A stretch of DNA of 64,000 nt from Myxococcales bacterium (GCA_947473045.1 CANJCO010000023.1:1-64000), one strand, 5' to 3'; counted from the stretch's first letter, positions 40,434-49,384 are shown. A program made the numbers and translations. The notes: generated by a model from the sequence alone, not told the origin.

Positions 40434-42410
40434 GTGTCCAAAATTGCCAAGCTCGCGGCCGCAGCCGTGGTCGTCGTCTGCGCGTGCCGCGCCAAGCCGC
40501 CTCCAGGGCCCACCGACGCGGCGCCCGCTCCGGTCGCCCTGAGGGCGCCAAGCGCCGCCGACGCCGACGTGGTGACCGGCGCCTCGGGGACGTACGACGC
40601 GGGCCCGGCCGTACTCGCGACCGGCTCAGTCGATGGCGCCGCGCTGCGCGAGCGGCATCGTGCGCGCCTCGCATGGGACCACTCGGCGGTGACGCTTGTG
40701 CAAGGAGGCACGGCGCTCGCTCTGGGGCGACGCCTCTGCGAAGCGAGCGTCCCTGTGCGCGCGGCCGATGTGCCGATTCTACTGAAGCCGAACATCGGCG
40801 GCTTCGAGTGGTTCAAGTCGGGCGCAGATGACGGCCTCAAGGGGCGGCTCACCGACCCCGAGTTCGTTCGCGGCGTGATTCGCTGTCTCAAAGCCCGCGG
40901 GCATACGCGCATTACGGTGGCGGACGGGTGGGGAGCCACCCACGCAGACTGGGTCCGCCTCGCGAAGGCCAGCGGCTACGAGGCGATGACGCGCGACGAG
41001 GGCGTGCAGCTGGTGGCGATGGACGACGACGGCGTGTTTGACGTGGAGGGCGACACGCCAGGCAAGCCGCTCCGGGTCACCGGTATGGAGCACACCCGGG
41101 CGCCGACGCTGCTCATCCCGAAAATTCTCGCAGAGCACCTCGATCACGGAATGTTCATATCGCTGCCAAAAATCAAGGCGCATCGATTTGGGGTGTTCTC
41201 GATGGCCATCAAGGGAACGCAGGGCACCGTCATGCTCTCCGACGCCTCGCCAGCGTTTCATCAAAAGTGGCGCATGCATCGCGAGCTTGGCGCGTGGATC
41301 GAGGCCAAAAAGAAGGGCGCAGCCGACGATCGCGCGGGCTATGTGCGCTCGCTCGAGGCGTTCGCCGAGCGCATTGTCGATGTGTTCGAGGTCAATACGC
41401 CCGACGTGGTGCTCGCAGAGGGCGCCCCGGCCATGGGCGGCGACGGATTTGCCAAACAGGTGCCGTCCGCGGAGAGCTTTGCGGTGGGAGGTACCAACGC
41501 GGTGCTTGTCGACCGGGTTGGCGCTGCCTTGCTCGGGTTGTGGGACAATCGTGACCTTGCACGGGAGCTGGGAGGTCACGCAACCTCTCCTCTGCTCGAG
41601 GTCGCCGGCCGCCGCTTCGCGATCGACCTCACGAGCCCCCTGATCGAAGGCGACGGCAAGGCGTTGCTCGACCGGCCCAGGCGCGCCGATCTCGACGCGA
41701 TGGCTGGGTTTTCCATTCACTCCGCGCCGGGCGCATCGACAGACCCTTCGCCGGTCGCGCACGCGGCGGCGCTCGCTGGCGATGCGATCGCGGTCGACGG
41801 CAAGGGCGACGACGCCGCCTGGGCCCGCGCGGCTGCCGTCACGTGGGACACCGACTTCGCCGGTCGAGACACGGCCATCGTGACGCACGCGCGCTTCGTC
41901 TGGGACAAAGATGCACTCTACATGCGAATCGACAACGAGGGAGCTGGCCTCCACGTCGACGCGCGCCGACCCATCGGCGTGGAGCGCGCGAAGCTCTACG
42001 AGGAAGACTGCGACGAGCTGTTTATCGCGCCCGATCCGAAGCAGCCGCGGCGCTATTTTGAGATCGAGCTGGGGCCGATGGGGCATTTCCTCGATGTGGC
42101 CCTGGACCGAACCGGGCCGCGCGCCCGCAGCGACGTCGCGTGGTCGAGCGACCTTCGCGTAGCGACCAGCAGCGACCCCGGCGCGGGCACGTCGACGATC
42201 GAGGCCCGCATCGCGGCGCGCGAGATCACCGCGGCGCTCAAGGTGGGCGCAGCCTTGCCGATGGGGCTCTTTCGCATGGAGGGAAAAATGCCCCGCAGCT
42301 ACCTCGCGTGGAGCCCGCCGCGAACGACTAAGCCCGATTTTCACAGGCCCGAAGCGTTCGGAATTCTGATGCTGGATGAGCCAGCCGCTTCCACGGGTGC
42401 CGAACGCTGA
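40434..42410 (+). CDS. DUF362 lipoprotein with CBM9-like domain
   Basis: This 658-residue protein has a lipoprotein signal (VVVCACRAK) and a Pro/Ala linker. A DUF362 domain follows (about 105-380; VPILLKPNIGGFE, LPKIKAHRFGVFSMAIKGTQGTV). The C-terminal domain (about 440-640) looks like a CBM9/sugar-binding sandwich, with AIAVDGKGDDAAWARA, VRFVWDKDALYMRI-like strands and YLAWSPP. DUF362 proteins are usually cytoplasmic and iron-sulfur linked, so an exported version joined to a carbohydrate-binding domain is unusual. It starts at GTG 40434, 90 bases from the divergent barrel gene. Confidence 0.8.
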   Translation: MSKIAKLAAAAVVVVCACRAKPPPGPTDAAPAPVALRAPSAADADVVTGASGTYDAGPAVLATGSVDGAALRERHRARLAWDHSAVTLVQGGTALALGRRLCEASVPVRAADVPILLKPNIGGFEWFKSGADDGLKGRLTDPEFVRGVIRCLKARGHTRITVADGWGATHADWVRLAKASGYEAMTRDEGVQLVAMDDDGVFDVEGDTPGKPLRVTGMEHTRAPTLLIPKILAEHLDHGMFISLPKIKAHRFGVFSMAIKGTQGTVMLSDASPAFHQKWRMHRELGAWIEAKKKGAADDRAGYVRSLEAFAERIVDVFEVNTPDVVLAEGAPAMGGDGFAKQVPSAESFAVGGTNAVLVDRVGAALLGLWDNRDLARELGGHATSPLLEVAGRRFAIDLTSPLIEGDGKALLDRPRRADLDAMAGFSIHSAPGASTDPSPVAHAAALAGDAIAVDGKGDDAAWARAAAVTWDTDFAGRDTAIVTHARFVWDKDALYMRIDNEGAGLHVDARRPIGVERAKLYEEDCDELFIAPDPKQPRRYFEIELGPMGHFLDVALDRTGPRARSDVAWSSDLRVATSSDPGAGTSTIEARIAAREITAALKVGAALPMGLFRMEGKMPRSYLAWSPPRTTKPDFHRPEAFGILMLDEPAASTGAER

Positions 42411-42429
42411 TATTGTAAAGGTTCTTCCG

Positions 42430-42987
42430 ATGGTCGAGATTCGCGTCAAAGGCTCGGTGTTTCTCGGGGTGTTCCAGGCCATCGAGATTGTCGGCGGCTG
42501 GAGCGCGCGCGAGGCCGCGGTCCTTGCGCTCTCGGGTGATTTCGGAGACGCCGTACGCACCAACACCGTGTTGGCCAGCGGCTGGTATCCGGTCGCGTGG
42601 CACCGCGCGCTGCTCGGCGGCGTCATCGACCGCGGCGGTGCGCTCGGGCTCCGCGAGGTCATTCACTGCGCGACGCGACAAAACGTGGGCGCGGTGCATC
42701 GCCTTCTGGTGCGCGCCTTCACCCCGGCGCTGCTCATCAAACAAGCTTCACGCGTGTTTTCGAGCCTCTTCGAGGGCGAATTTCTCGTCGATATCCCCGA
42801 GTCGCATCTCGCGCGCGTGCAGTGGCGCGGGTGCAAAGGCTTCGACAAGACTTGCTGGCTCGCGCAGATGCACTCCATGGAAGCGCTGGTCGCCATGAGC
42901 GGCGCGCGCATCAAGCGCCGCACGCAGCTGGCGGGCGGAGGCGCCAGCGACGACTCGATGACGGTCGAGTTTTCGTGGCACGGCTGA
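42430..42987 (+). CDS. TIGR02265/DUF2378-like protein
   Basis: This 185-residue soluble protein resembles the myxobacteria-restricted TIGR02265 family, with LREVIHCATRQNVGAVHRLL and the C-terminal RRTQLAGGGASDDSMTVEFSW. The function of the family is unknown. ATG at 42430 with AAAGG eight bases upstream is preferred. An earlier in-frame ATG at 42376 would overlap the preceding gene. It is convergent with the FAD oxidase gene. Confidence 0.65.
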   Translation: MVEIRVKGSVFLGVFQAIEIVGGWSAREAAVLALSGDFGDAVRTNTVLASGWYPVAWHRALLGGVIDRGGALGLREVIHCATRQNVGAVHRLLVRAFTPALLIKQASRVFSSLFEGEFLVDIPESHLARVQWRGCKGFDKTCWLAQMHSMEALVAMSGARIKRRTQLAGGGASDDSMTVEFSWHG

Positions 42988-42998
42988 GACGCAGGCGC

Positions 42999-44495
42999 TC
43001 AGCGATCGAAGAGCGCCGGAGCGACGCGCTCAAGAAACGCGCTCGACAAGGTGCCCGTCGGATCGTGCTTTGCGCGCAGGGCCCTTAGCTCGGCGATGCC
43101 GCCAGCGTACATCGTCGCGATCGCAGGCGCGTCGGCGAATACGTTCTTGACGAGGTGCACCCGGCCGCCCACGCTCGCGCAAAGTTGGGAGATCGCGACG
43201 CAAGCCTGCTCTTCGTCGGGAAAGTCGGTGCGAAACGGCGCTTCGAAGGTGAGGGTCACCGCAAAGCCGGGCCCCGCCCGGTTCGACGACAGCGCGAAGC
43301 CTTCGCCCGAATCGTCGGGGAGAAACAGCACGTCGATCAGCGGCGGAAGCAAGTCGTGACGCTCGAGAACCGCCTGCGCGTCGGCGAGAAATTGCGCAAG
43401 CCGCGCGCTGGTTTCGACTGCATTTCCGGGCGTCATCGGAACGATCCACGTCTGCTGGCGGATGCCCATGGCGAAGCCGAGCGCGCGCCCGTGGCGAATG
43501 ACGGCGTCGTTGCCTCCCTGAAAGAACGTGAAGTCTGCGAGTGGGTCGACCGCGTCTGCGTGCTCGGGGAGGTAGACGTCGAGGAGGTACCGGTAGCCGA
43601 GAACGCGCGCCGGCTCGAAGAACGCAAGCGCCTGCAGCGCCTGCTCCACGATCGATCGGGGTTGGTGCAGCGGCGACGGCTTGAGCGGGTGCGAAGCGCC
43701 GTCGACATAGGTCGAGTGCATGACGAATCCACGCGCCGCGCCTTGCAGGTAGGCCACCGCAGAAATGGCCTGCATTTCGCTCGCTGCGACCTTCCGTCGG
43801 AGTCGAAGATCGCCACTGGGTGACCCCGCCGCGCCCGTCGCGGTCGCCGCGCCCTCGACCTTCGTGACCAGCGCTTGCGCGAGCCCGCCGAGCCCCGAAA
43901 ACTCGGTGAACGTCGTCGCGACCACCACGTCGCTAAAGCCAACGTGCAGCAGCTCGTAGGTGACCTCGAGCACGATGCCGACGCAGCCGAAGCCCGAGAT
44001 CACGCCGCGAAACAGCGCCGCGTTCTGATCGCGCGAGCACTCCAGCACTTCGCCGCGTGCGGTGAGTACGCGCAGGCGAGCCACGTGATTGCCCTCTTTT
44101 CCGCAAGTCGGTGAAAACCGCGAGAGGCAGTCGGCCGACAGCGTTCCTCCGGCGGTGGCCCGCTCGGTGCTCGCCATCGCGTACGGAACGTAGCCGGCGC
44201 GCCGCGTCGCCTCGAGGATGGCGCCCCACGTGGCGTGCGCTCCGACGGTGATCGTGCCGCTCGGACACACTTCGCCGATGGCGTCGAACCCGACGAGCTG
44301 AATCACCATCCCGGTGCTGAGCGCGTGCGTGTCGAAGGCCATCTGGCCACTTCGAACCGAAGCGGTGACGCCGCGGCTCCGGGCCTCGTCGAGGTGCGCC
44401 CGCAGCTCCTCGACCGAGCCCGCAGTGCGAACGTGACCGACCACGACCTGACCGGAATAGGACTGCAGCGGCTCGGCGACAAAAGGCGCATTCAT
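42999..44495 (-). CDS. FAD-linked oxidase (DprE1-like PCMH-type)
   Basis: This 498-residue flavoenzyme is of the PCMH/vanillyl-alcohol oxidase fold. The FAD-binding half (about 20-220) contains VTASVRSGQMAFDTHAL, TITVGAHATWGAILEATRRAG, ATAGGTLSAD and GSISGFGCVGI-type segments (here GVISGFGCVG). A C-terminal cap domain follows and ends KHDPTGTLSSAFLERV, like decaprenylphosphoryl-ribose oxidase and related sugar oxidases. No covalent His or Cys site could be assigned. Substrate is unknown. ATG at 44495 is chosen to begin just before the fold. Confidence 0.85.
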   Translation of the reverse strand: MNAPFVAEPLQSYSGQVVVGHVRTAGSVEELRAHLDEARSRGVTASVRSGQMAFDTHALSTGMVIQLVGFDAIGEVCPSGTITVGAHATWGAILEATRRAGYVPYAMASTERATAGGTLSADCLSRFSPTCGKEGNHVARLRVLTARGEVLECSRDQNAALFRGVISGFGCVGIVLEVTYELLHVGFSDVVVATTFTEFSGLGGLAQALVTKVEGAATATGAAGSPSGDLRLRRKVAASEMQAISAVAYLQGAARGFVMHSTYVDGASHPLKPSPLHQPRSIVEQALQALAFFEPARVLGYRYLLDVYLPEHADAVDPLADFTFFQGGNDAVIRHGRALGFAMGIRQQTWIVPMTPGNAVETSARLAQFLADAQAVLERHDLLPPLIDVLFLPDDSGEGFALSSNRAGPGFAVTLTFEAPFRTDFPDEEQACVAISQLCASVGGRVHLVKNVFADAPAIATMYAGGIAELRALRAKHDPTGTLSSAFLERVAPALFDR

Positions 44496-44647
44496 CGAGC
44501 GCGCATTGGACGAAAAAAGCGCCCTTCGCGCAAGGGTTCGGGGCTCGGTGCAGCCCTTGCGTCCGGGCGAACCAGCCGCGCAGCACGCGGGCTCGGGTGC
44601 CGCCAGCGACGCCTCCCGGGCGCGCAAATCTTCGCCGAATCGCCCGA

Positions 44648-44663
44648 TGGCATCTGCCGTGCA
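44648..44663 (+). promoter_or_regulatory. Sigma-54-type promoter of hsp20
   Basis: TGGCATC, four bases, then GTGCA: ten of twelve consensus positions with exact GG-N10-GC spacing. The -12 end lies 54 bases before the hsp20 ATG, the same distance as for the CBS gene at 57803. The rest of 44496-44716 has GC-rich inverted repeats (CCCTT/AAGGG near 44525) but no other named element. Confidence 0.65.
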
Positions 44664-44716
44664 AAGCCAGCGAGTCCGGGCGCTGGAACGCGAGCCGGGA
44701 AACAGGAGTCTGAATT

Positions 44717-45388
44717 ATGGCCAATCTGATTCAATGGGGGCGTCCGTCGATGCTCAGCCTTCAGCGCGACGTCGAGGATATGCTCGGAGACTTTCCGGCG
44801 CCGCGCGGCTTTCGTCGCGAGATGTCGCGACTGTTCGACGAGTTCACGTCGCCGCGTCCCCTTTGGCGCGAGATGGACCGGCTCTTCGACGAGTTCGACT
44901 CGCCGACGACCATGCGCCAGCGGGTGGCCCGCCTGTTCGAGGATGTCGTGGGTCCGACGACGCGCGCCCTTACGCAGAGCCGCGAGACCTTCATGCCGGC
45001 GCTGGAGCTCACGGAGCATGAAAACGAGTTCGTCATGAAGGCCGACCTGCCCGGCATTCGCGAGCAGGACATCGACTTGCGCATCGACGACAGCAATTTG
45101 CTCACGGTCTCCGGTGAGCGTCGCGACGACGTCTCGAAGCGCGCGCCGGGCTACGAGTACAGCGAGCGCAGCTACGGGGCGTTCTCGCGCTCGGTGTCGC
45201 TTCCTGCGGGAACCGATACGTCCCGAATCAACGCCGACTTCAGGAATGGCGTTCTCGAGATCCATATTCCGAAGTCGCCGGAAGCGCGCACGCGAAAGAT
45301 TGCGGTCACACGCGAAGAACCTCGAATCCTGGCGCCGACCAACGGCCCGGTCATTCAGGCGCAGAAGTCTCAGGCTCGAAGCTCATAG
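44717..45388 (+). CDS. Hsp20/alpha-crystallin small heat-shock protein
   Basis: This 223-residue ATP-independent holdase has its alpha-crystallin domain at about residues 93-190 (PALELTEHENEFVMKADLPG, RINADFRNGVLEIHIPK). The N-terminal arm carries a duplicated motif, REMSRLFDEF and REMDRLFDEF, about 20 residues apart, and further RLFED. The C-terminal tail lacks a clear I-x-I motif beyond RILAPT. AGGAG lies about ten bases upstream of the ATG. A sigma-54-type promoter precedes it and a strong hairpin follows. It is the first gene of the stress cluster. Confidence 0.95.
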   Translation: MANLIQWGRPSMLSLQRDVEDMLGDFPAPRGFRREMSRLFDEFTSPRPLWREMDRLFDEFDSPTTMRQRVARLFEDVVGPTTRALTQSRETFMPALELTEHENEFVMKADLPGIREQDIDLRIDDSNLLTVSGERRDDVSKRAPGYEYSERSYGAFSRSVSLPAGTDTSRINADFRNGVLEIHIPKSPEARTRKIAVTREEPRILAPTNGPVIQAQKSQARSS

Positions 45389-45420
45389 CCTGACTTCTGG
45401 GGGGAGTGGGGGGAGCGGGT

Positions 45421-45455
45421 CGGGGAGCCGGCGAGTGATATTCGCCGGCTCCCCG
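45421..45455 (+). terminator. 14-bp perfect hairpin after hsp20
   Basis: CGGGGAGCCGGCGA at 45421-45434 pairs exactly with 45442-45455, with a 7-base loop. It has no T-tract, so it may be a terminator, an attenuator for the downstream genes, or an mRNA-stabilising end for hsp20. Confidence 0.65.
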
Positions 45456-45506
45456 GCAAACTATTGAGCGATAGCAAACGCAGCGTAACCGCCGGGGAGC
45501 CATGGC

Positions 45507-47135
45507 GTGAGTCTGAAAACCGATTTGATGCAGCCACAAGCCTGTGGGGCCGCTCCGGACGAGACCGTAGAGCTGATCGAAACCCATATTTCGTGGGTCT
45601 TTGTCGTGGGCGCTCACGTATACAAAGTAAAAAAGCCGGTCGACCTCGGATTTCTCGACTTTACGACATCAACCCTGCGCCACGCCGCGTGCGAAGCCGA
45701 GGTCCGACTCAATTCGAGGCTGGCTCCGGAGGTTTATCTGGGAGTCGTCCCGGTGACCAGGAACGACGCCGGACGATTCAGTCTTTGCAGCAGCGGCGAA
45801 ATTGATGACTGGGCTGTGCATATGCGGCGTCTGCCTGAGGGCAGACGTGCCGACAGCCTCGCGCGCCGCGGAGATCTAACGTCACAGCACATGTTGATGA
45901 TGGCGCATGAAATATCGGATTTTCATGCCCGCTGCGCGAGTGGTGTCGAGGTTCAGTATTACGGAATGCCCGACGCGGTATTGCGAAACGTGAAAGAGAA
46001 CTTCGCCCAGACGCGCGCCACGATTGAGCACTACTTGAGCGCGTCAGAAGTGACCACTCTTCAGCAGTATCAAGTCGATTTCATTCGTCGTCACGCGCCG
46101 CTGATCGAACGCCGCGCGCGCCTCGGCCGTGTGCGGGACGGTCACGGCGACCTGCGCCTCGAGCACGTGTACCTGCCTCCGCTGCGCGCGTCGCTCGGCC
46201 TGTCGCCGGCGGACGATTCGCGGGTCGAACGGCCGGTGATCATCGACTGCATCGAGTTCAACGACCGCTTTCGCTATGCCGACGTGTGCGCGGATATCGC
46301 GTTTCTGTCGATGGATTGCGCGGCGCACGGCCTGCGCGATTTCGGCGAGCAGCTCCTCGCGCGGTATGCGCGCGAGGCGAGTGACTATGACCTGTACGCT
46401 CTGGTCGATTTCTACGAAAGCTACCGGGCGCTGGTGCGCGGAAAGGTGGCAGCGATCGTGGCGGACGACGCCGGCGTCGCGGGCGAGCTGCGCGAAGCTG
46501 CCCGAAAGACTGCGCTCACCTGTTTTCGGCTCTCGCTGGCCGCCAGTTGCCCGCCGGTTATCGGACCGGAGGTCGTCGCCGTAGGAGGCGTCATCGCCTC
46601 TGGCAAAAGCACCATTGCCGAGCTCGTCGCGGGCGCCTTGTGCGCGCCCGTGATCGACTCTGACCGCACGCGCAAGGCGATGCTTGGCGCGGAGGCGCAG
46701 CAGCCAATGCGCGACGCTGCATGGCATGGCGCGTACGATCCGGAGCTGACGGCGCGCGTCTATGCCGAAGTGCTTCGCCGCGCGGCGGTCGTTGTCGCGT
46801 CGGGGCGTCCGGTCGTGCTCGACGCGTCGTTCCGGTCCGCTGAGTCGCGCGCGTCGGCACGCGAGCTCGCGCGAGCCCATGGGGCGCCTTTTCGCTTTCT
46901 GGAGTGCCGCGCTCAGTCCGACGTATGCCGCGCTCGACTGGCTACGCGCGCGCTCTCCCCGAGCGTATCGGACGGCCGACTCGACGTGTTCGACGCGTTC
47001 GCCGCGGCGTTCGAGCCCGTCACCGAGCTGCCGACGAATGAGCATGTCGTCATCACGACCGATCGGCCCCTCGAGCAGACCCGCGCGCGCATCGGCGCCC
47101 TGCTCGCGCGAGGCCGCCCCGCCCAGCATCCCTGA
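45507..47135 (+). CDS. COG2187-COG0645 fusion: APH-like plus P-loop kinase protein
   Basis: In this 542-residue protein, the first 340 residues are an aminoglycoside-phosphotransferase-like fold. They contain WVFVVGAHVYKVKKPVDLGFLD (Lys), HGDLRLEHV (His213 onward) and the metal-binding IDCIEFNDRFRYADVCADIAFLSMD-type region. The last 180 residues are a small P-loop kinase with Walker A GVIASGKS at 361-368. The same fusion occurs in mycobacterial Rv2004c, a DosR-regulon member of unknown function. It starts at GTG 45507 after GGGGAG. AT-rich codons around 45610-45640 differ from the neighbours. Together with hsp20 it suggests a dormancy or hypoxia role. Confidence 0.85.
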   Translation: MSLKTDLMQPQACGAAPDETVELIETHISWVFVVGAHVYKVKKPVDLGFLDFTTSTLRHAACEAEVRLNSRLAPEVYLGVVPVTRNDAGRFSLCSSGEIDDWAVHMRRLPEGRRADSLARRGDLTSQHMLMMAHEISDFHARCASGVEVQYYGMPDAVLRNVKENFAQTRATIEHYLSASEVTTLQQYQVDFIRRHAPLIERRARLGRVRDGHGDLRLEHVYLPPLRASLGLSPADDSRVERPVIIDCIEFNDRFRYADVCADIAFLSMDCAAHGLRDFGEQLLARYAREASDYDLYALVDFYESYRALVRGKVAAIVADDAGVAGELREAARKTALTCFRLSLAASCPPVIGPEVVAVGGVIASGKSTIAELVAGALCAPVIDSDRTRKAMLGAEAQQPMRDAAWHGAYDPELTARVYAEVLRRAAVVVASGRPVVLDASFRSAESRASARELARAHGAPFRFLECRAQSDVCRARLATRALSPSVSDGRLDVFDAFAAAFEPVTELPTNEHVVITTDRPLEQTRARIGALLARGRPAQHP

Positions 47136-47150
47136 CTGGCTACGAGCCAG
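47136..47150 (+). terminator. Short hairpin after the kinase-fusion gene
   Basis: CTGGCT and AGCCAG arms (6 bp) with a three-base loop lie directly after the stop codon, with no T-tract. It is weak evidence for termination. Confidence 0.3.
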
Positions 47151-47200
47151 GCCGCCCGCCGATTGAGCGTTCGATCCCGCATTCACACCGAGGTAATCCC

Positions 47201-47509
47201 GTGTCCAAATTACGTCCCTCCAATCCGAGTCGAGCGCTCCTGCGCCTTGTTCGGGTAGACTCCGCTTCGCCGCCGCTCGATGCCTCGCGCATCTGGGCTC
47301 AAGTCGATGTCGTGCTCGCGCTCATCGGCGAGCTTGAAGGCGTGTGCGACGCGTCCGATGAAGGGCGCCTCGACCGACAATCGCTCGTCGAGGAGCTGAC
47401 GCGGCTGGGATGCCGGGTTCTCGAAACGGCGGCCGCGGTCGCGCGCCCGGATGCCCTGGCGACGGCGCGCAGGGCCGCTGCTTCAATGAGCGACTCTGGC
47501 GCGCGCTAG
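47201..47509 (+). CDS. Small protein of unknown function
   Basis: This 102-residue, mostly helical, slightly acidic protein has no signal, motif or family that I recognise. The GTG start is preceded by AGG at a reasonable distance. It ends five bases before the SAM synthetase gene and so is probably in the same transcript. Confidence 0.6.
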   Translation: MSKLRPSNPSRALLRLVRVDSASPPLDASRIWAQVDVVLALIGELEGVCDASDEGRLDRQSLVEELTRLGCRVLETAAAVARPDALATARRAAASMSDSGAR

Positions 47510-47514
47510 CTGGG

Positions 47515-48711
47515 ATGGAACTCATCGTAAGCCCGCTTGCCATGCGCCACGACGACCCGGTCGCCGAGGTCGTTGAACACAAAGGCATCGGTCATCCCGA
47601 CACCATTTGTGACGCGCTCGCTGAGGCGTTTGGCGTGGCGCTCGGGCAATACTACGTTGAGCACTTCGGCCGACCCCTTCACTTCAATGTCGACAAGGCT
47701 CTTCTGGTGGCCGGGGCGTCTTCGCCGGCCTATGGCGGGGGCCGGGTTATCGAGCCTATGCAAATGATTTTGGGAGGGCGCGCGACAAGGCGCGTACGCG
47801 GCGAAATGGTTCCGGTCGAAGCGATCGCGGTAAAGACGTCGAAGGCCTGGATGCGCTCGCATCTGCATGCAGTCGATCCGGAGAGCCACGTGAACTGGCA
47901 ATGCCTCGTTCGCGCGGGCTCCGACGAGCTCGTCGACCTCTTCGCGTCCGGGCAGACCCACGGCGCGCAGTGGCTCGCGAACGACACGTCGGTGGGCGCC
48001 GGATATGCTCCGCATTCTCCGCTCGAACGCGCCGTTTTGGCGGCGGCCGCGAGACTGCGCTCGCTTGCGCGCGAGTGCCCGGAAGTCGGCGAGGACACCA
48101 AAGTGATGGGGCTAAGGCTGCACGGCCGATTCAGCCTGACGGTCGCGTGCGCGTTCATCGGCGGGAGCCTGACCGGCCTCGATCACTACGAGGCCCGGCG
48201 CGAGCACGTTCGCAGGGAGGTCGCCCTCGCGGCGACCGACGCGATTGGCCGCGACGTCGTGGTTGAACTCAACACGGCCGACGACCGCGCAGCGGGCAGG
48301 GCGTACGTGACCGTGACCGGCACGTCAGCCGAGGCGGGTGATGACGGACAGGTCGGTCGTGGAAATCGCGTAAGCGGCCTGATTACGCCGTGCCGGCCCA
48401 TGTCGATGGAAGCGGCCGCCGGCAAAAACCCGATGTCCCACGTGGGCAAGCTCTACAACGTGGCGGCCCATCGAATCGCTGCTTCCGTGGTGGCTCACGT
48501 GCCCGTCGTGCGCGAGGCGCACTGCTTCATGCTCAGTCGCATCGGTCGCCGCGTCGATGAGCCTGTGCTGGTCGACGTCCGCATTCGCACGCGCGATGAA
48601 AATCCCCCCGCGGAAGTCACAGGCGCCGTGCGCGCCGTGGCCTTGCAGCAAGTCGCGGCGCTGGGCGCCCTCGCCCGCCGACTCGCCGCCGGCGCCATTC
48701 ACGTTTACTGA
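47515..48711 (+). CDS. Archaeal-type S-adenosylmethionine synthetase
   Basis: This enzyme makes SAM from methionine and ATP. The 398-residue protein matches the archaeal AdoMet synthetase family rather than bacterial MetK: EVVEHKGIGHPDTICDALAE, FNVDKALLVAG, ANDTSVGAGYAP, VGEDTKVMGLR, VTGTSAEAGDDGQVGRGNR, and RPMSMEAAAGKNPMSHVGKLYN. This class is rare in bacteria and suggests acquisition by transfer; whether a standard metK exists elsewhere cannot be seen here. Its neighbours are a SAM-dependent protein-repair methyltransferase and a methionine-synthesis-type enzyme, consistent with a dedicated SAM supply. Confidence 0.93.
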   Translation: MELIVSPLAMRHDDPVAEVVEHKGIGHPDTICDALAEAFGVALGQYYVEHFGRPLHFNVDKALLVAGASSPAYGGGRVIEPMQMILGGRATRRVRGEMVPVEAIAVKTSKAWMRSHLHAVDPESHVNWQCLVRAGSDELVDLFASGQTHGAQWLANDTSVGAGYAPHSPLERAVLAAAARLRSLARECPEVGEDTKVMGLRLHGRFSLTVACAFIGGSLTGLDHYEARREHVRREVALAATDAIGRDVVVELNTADDRAAGRAYVTVTGTSAEAGDDGQVGRGNRVSGLITPCRPMSMEAAAGKNPMSHVGKLYNVAAHRIAASVVAHVPVVREAHCFMLSRIGRRVDEPVLVDVRIRTRDENPPAEVTGAVRAVALQQVAALGALARRLAAGAIHVY

Positions 48712-48730
48712 AATGGCCCGCGCCTCGTGA

Positions 48731-49318
48731 TCATGGATCACTGGCCCTTTCATAAGTGCCAATCAGCGTTGCCTGCGCAAGAACATGCCCGCTCATCGCC
48801 CGCTCAAGCGCCGCTTTGTCGGGCTGCGCCAGGTCGGGGAGCACGATATCGAGCGCATAGAGCTTATGAAAGTAACGATGGCGCCCGTCGGGCGGACAAG
48901 GTCCGCGATATCCCACCATTTTCCAGCTGTTTGTGCCCTGTCGCGTGCCCGCGGGGAGGCGGTCGGGCGCGGCGCCCTCGGGGAGCGCGGCGACGACTGA
49001 GGCAATGTCGTAGGCCAGCCAGTGGACCCAGGCTGCTGCCGGCGCTCGCGGGCCCGGCGCGTCGGGATCGTCGACGATGAGCGCGAAACTCTGCGTGCCC
49101 GCGGGAGCGTCGGACCACGACAGCGGCGGGGAGCTCCCCGCGCCCTCGCACGTATGTCGCGCAGGAATCGGGGCTCCGTGGGCAAAGCTGGGCGAGGTCA
49201 GTCGAAGCGGCATCGTCGCGCCCAGCAAATGGTCGCGGCACGCGTGAGACATGATCGCAGTGCCGATCAGCAACGCAGACGCAGCCGCTGCGTGCGCCCG
49301 GCGGAGTGACGAGCCCAT
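48731..49318 (-). CDS. PEBP family protein (YbhB/YbcL-like), probably exported
   Basis: This 195-residue phosphatidylethanolamine-binding protein homologue has the ligand-site motifs DDPDAPGPR, HWLAYDI and GPCPPDGRHRYFHKLYALD. The N-terminal 35 residues form a hydrophobic signal-like segment (SALLIGTAIMSHAC), so it may be periplasmic or a lipoprotein. The family includes small-molecule and kinase-inhibitor binding proteins, but the bacterial role is unclear. ATG at 49318 is chosen for the signal peptide; ATG at 49393 is an alternative. It is divergent from the isoaspartate methyltransferase gene. Confidence 0.85.
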   Translation of the reverse strand: MGSSLRRAHAAAASALLIGTAIMSHACRDHLLGATMPLRLTSPSFAHGAPIPARHTCEGAGSSPPLSWSDAPAGTQSFALIVDDPDAPGPRAPAAAWVHWLAYDIASVVAALPEGAAPDRLPAGTRQGTNSWKMVGYRGPCPPDGRHRYFHKLYALDIVLPDLAQPDKAALERAMSGHVLAQATLIGTYERASDP

Positions 49319-49356
49319 ACTTCCCGTTCGCAAAAACCGTACTCGGAGAGGCCGCT

Positions 49357-49372
49357 CGGCGCGGCGCTTGCT
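49357..49372 (+). promoter_or_regulatory. Weak sigma-54-like element before pcm
   Basis: CGGCGCG, four bases, TTGCT gives ten of twelve consensus positions, but GC-rich matches are common here, and the site lies only 13 bases before the ATG at 49385. Low weight. Confidence 0.25.
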
Positions 49373-49384
49373 CGCGCCTTGGGT

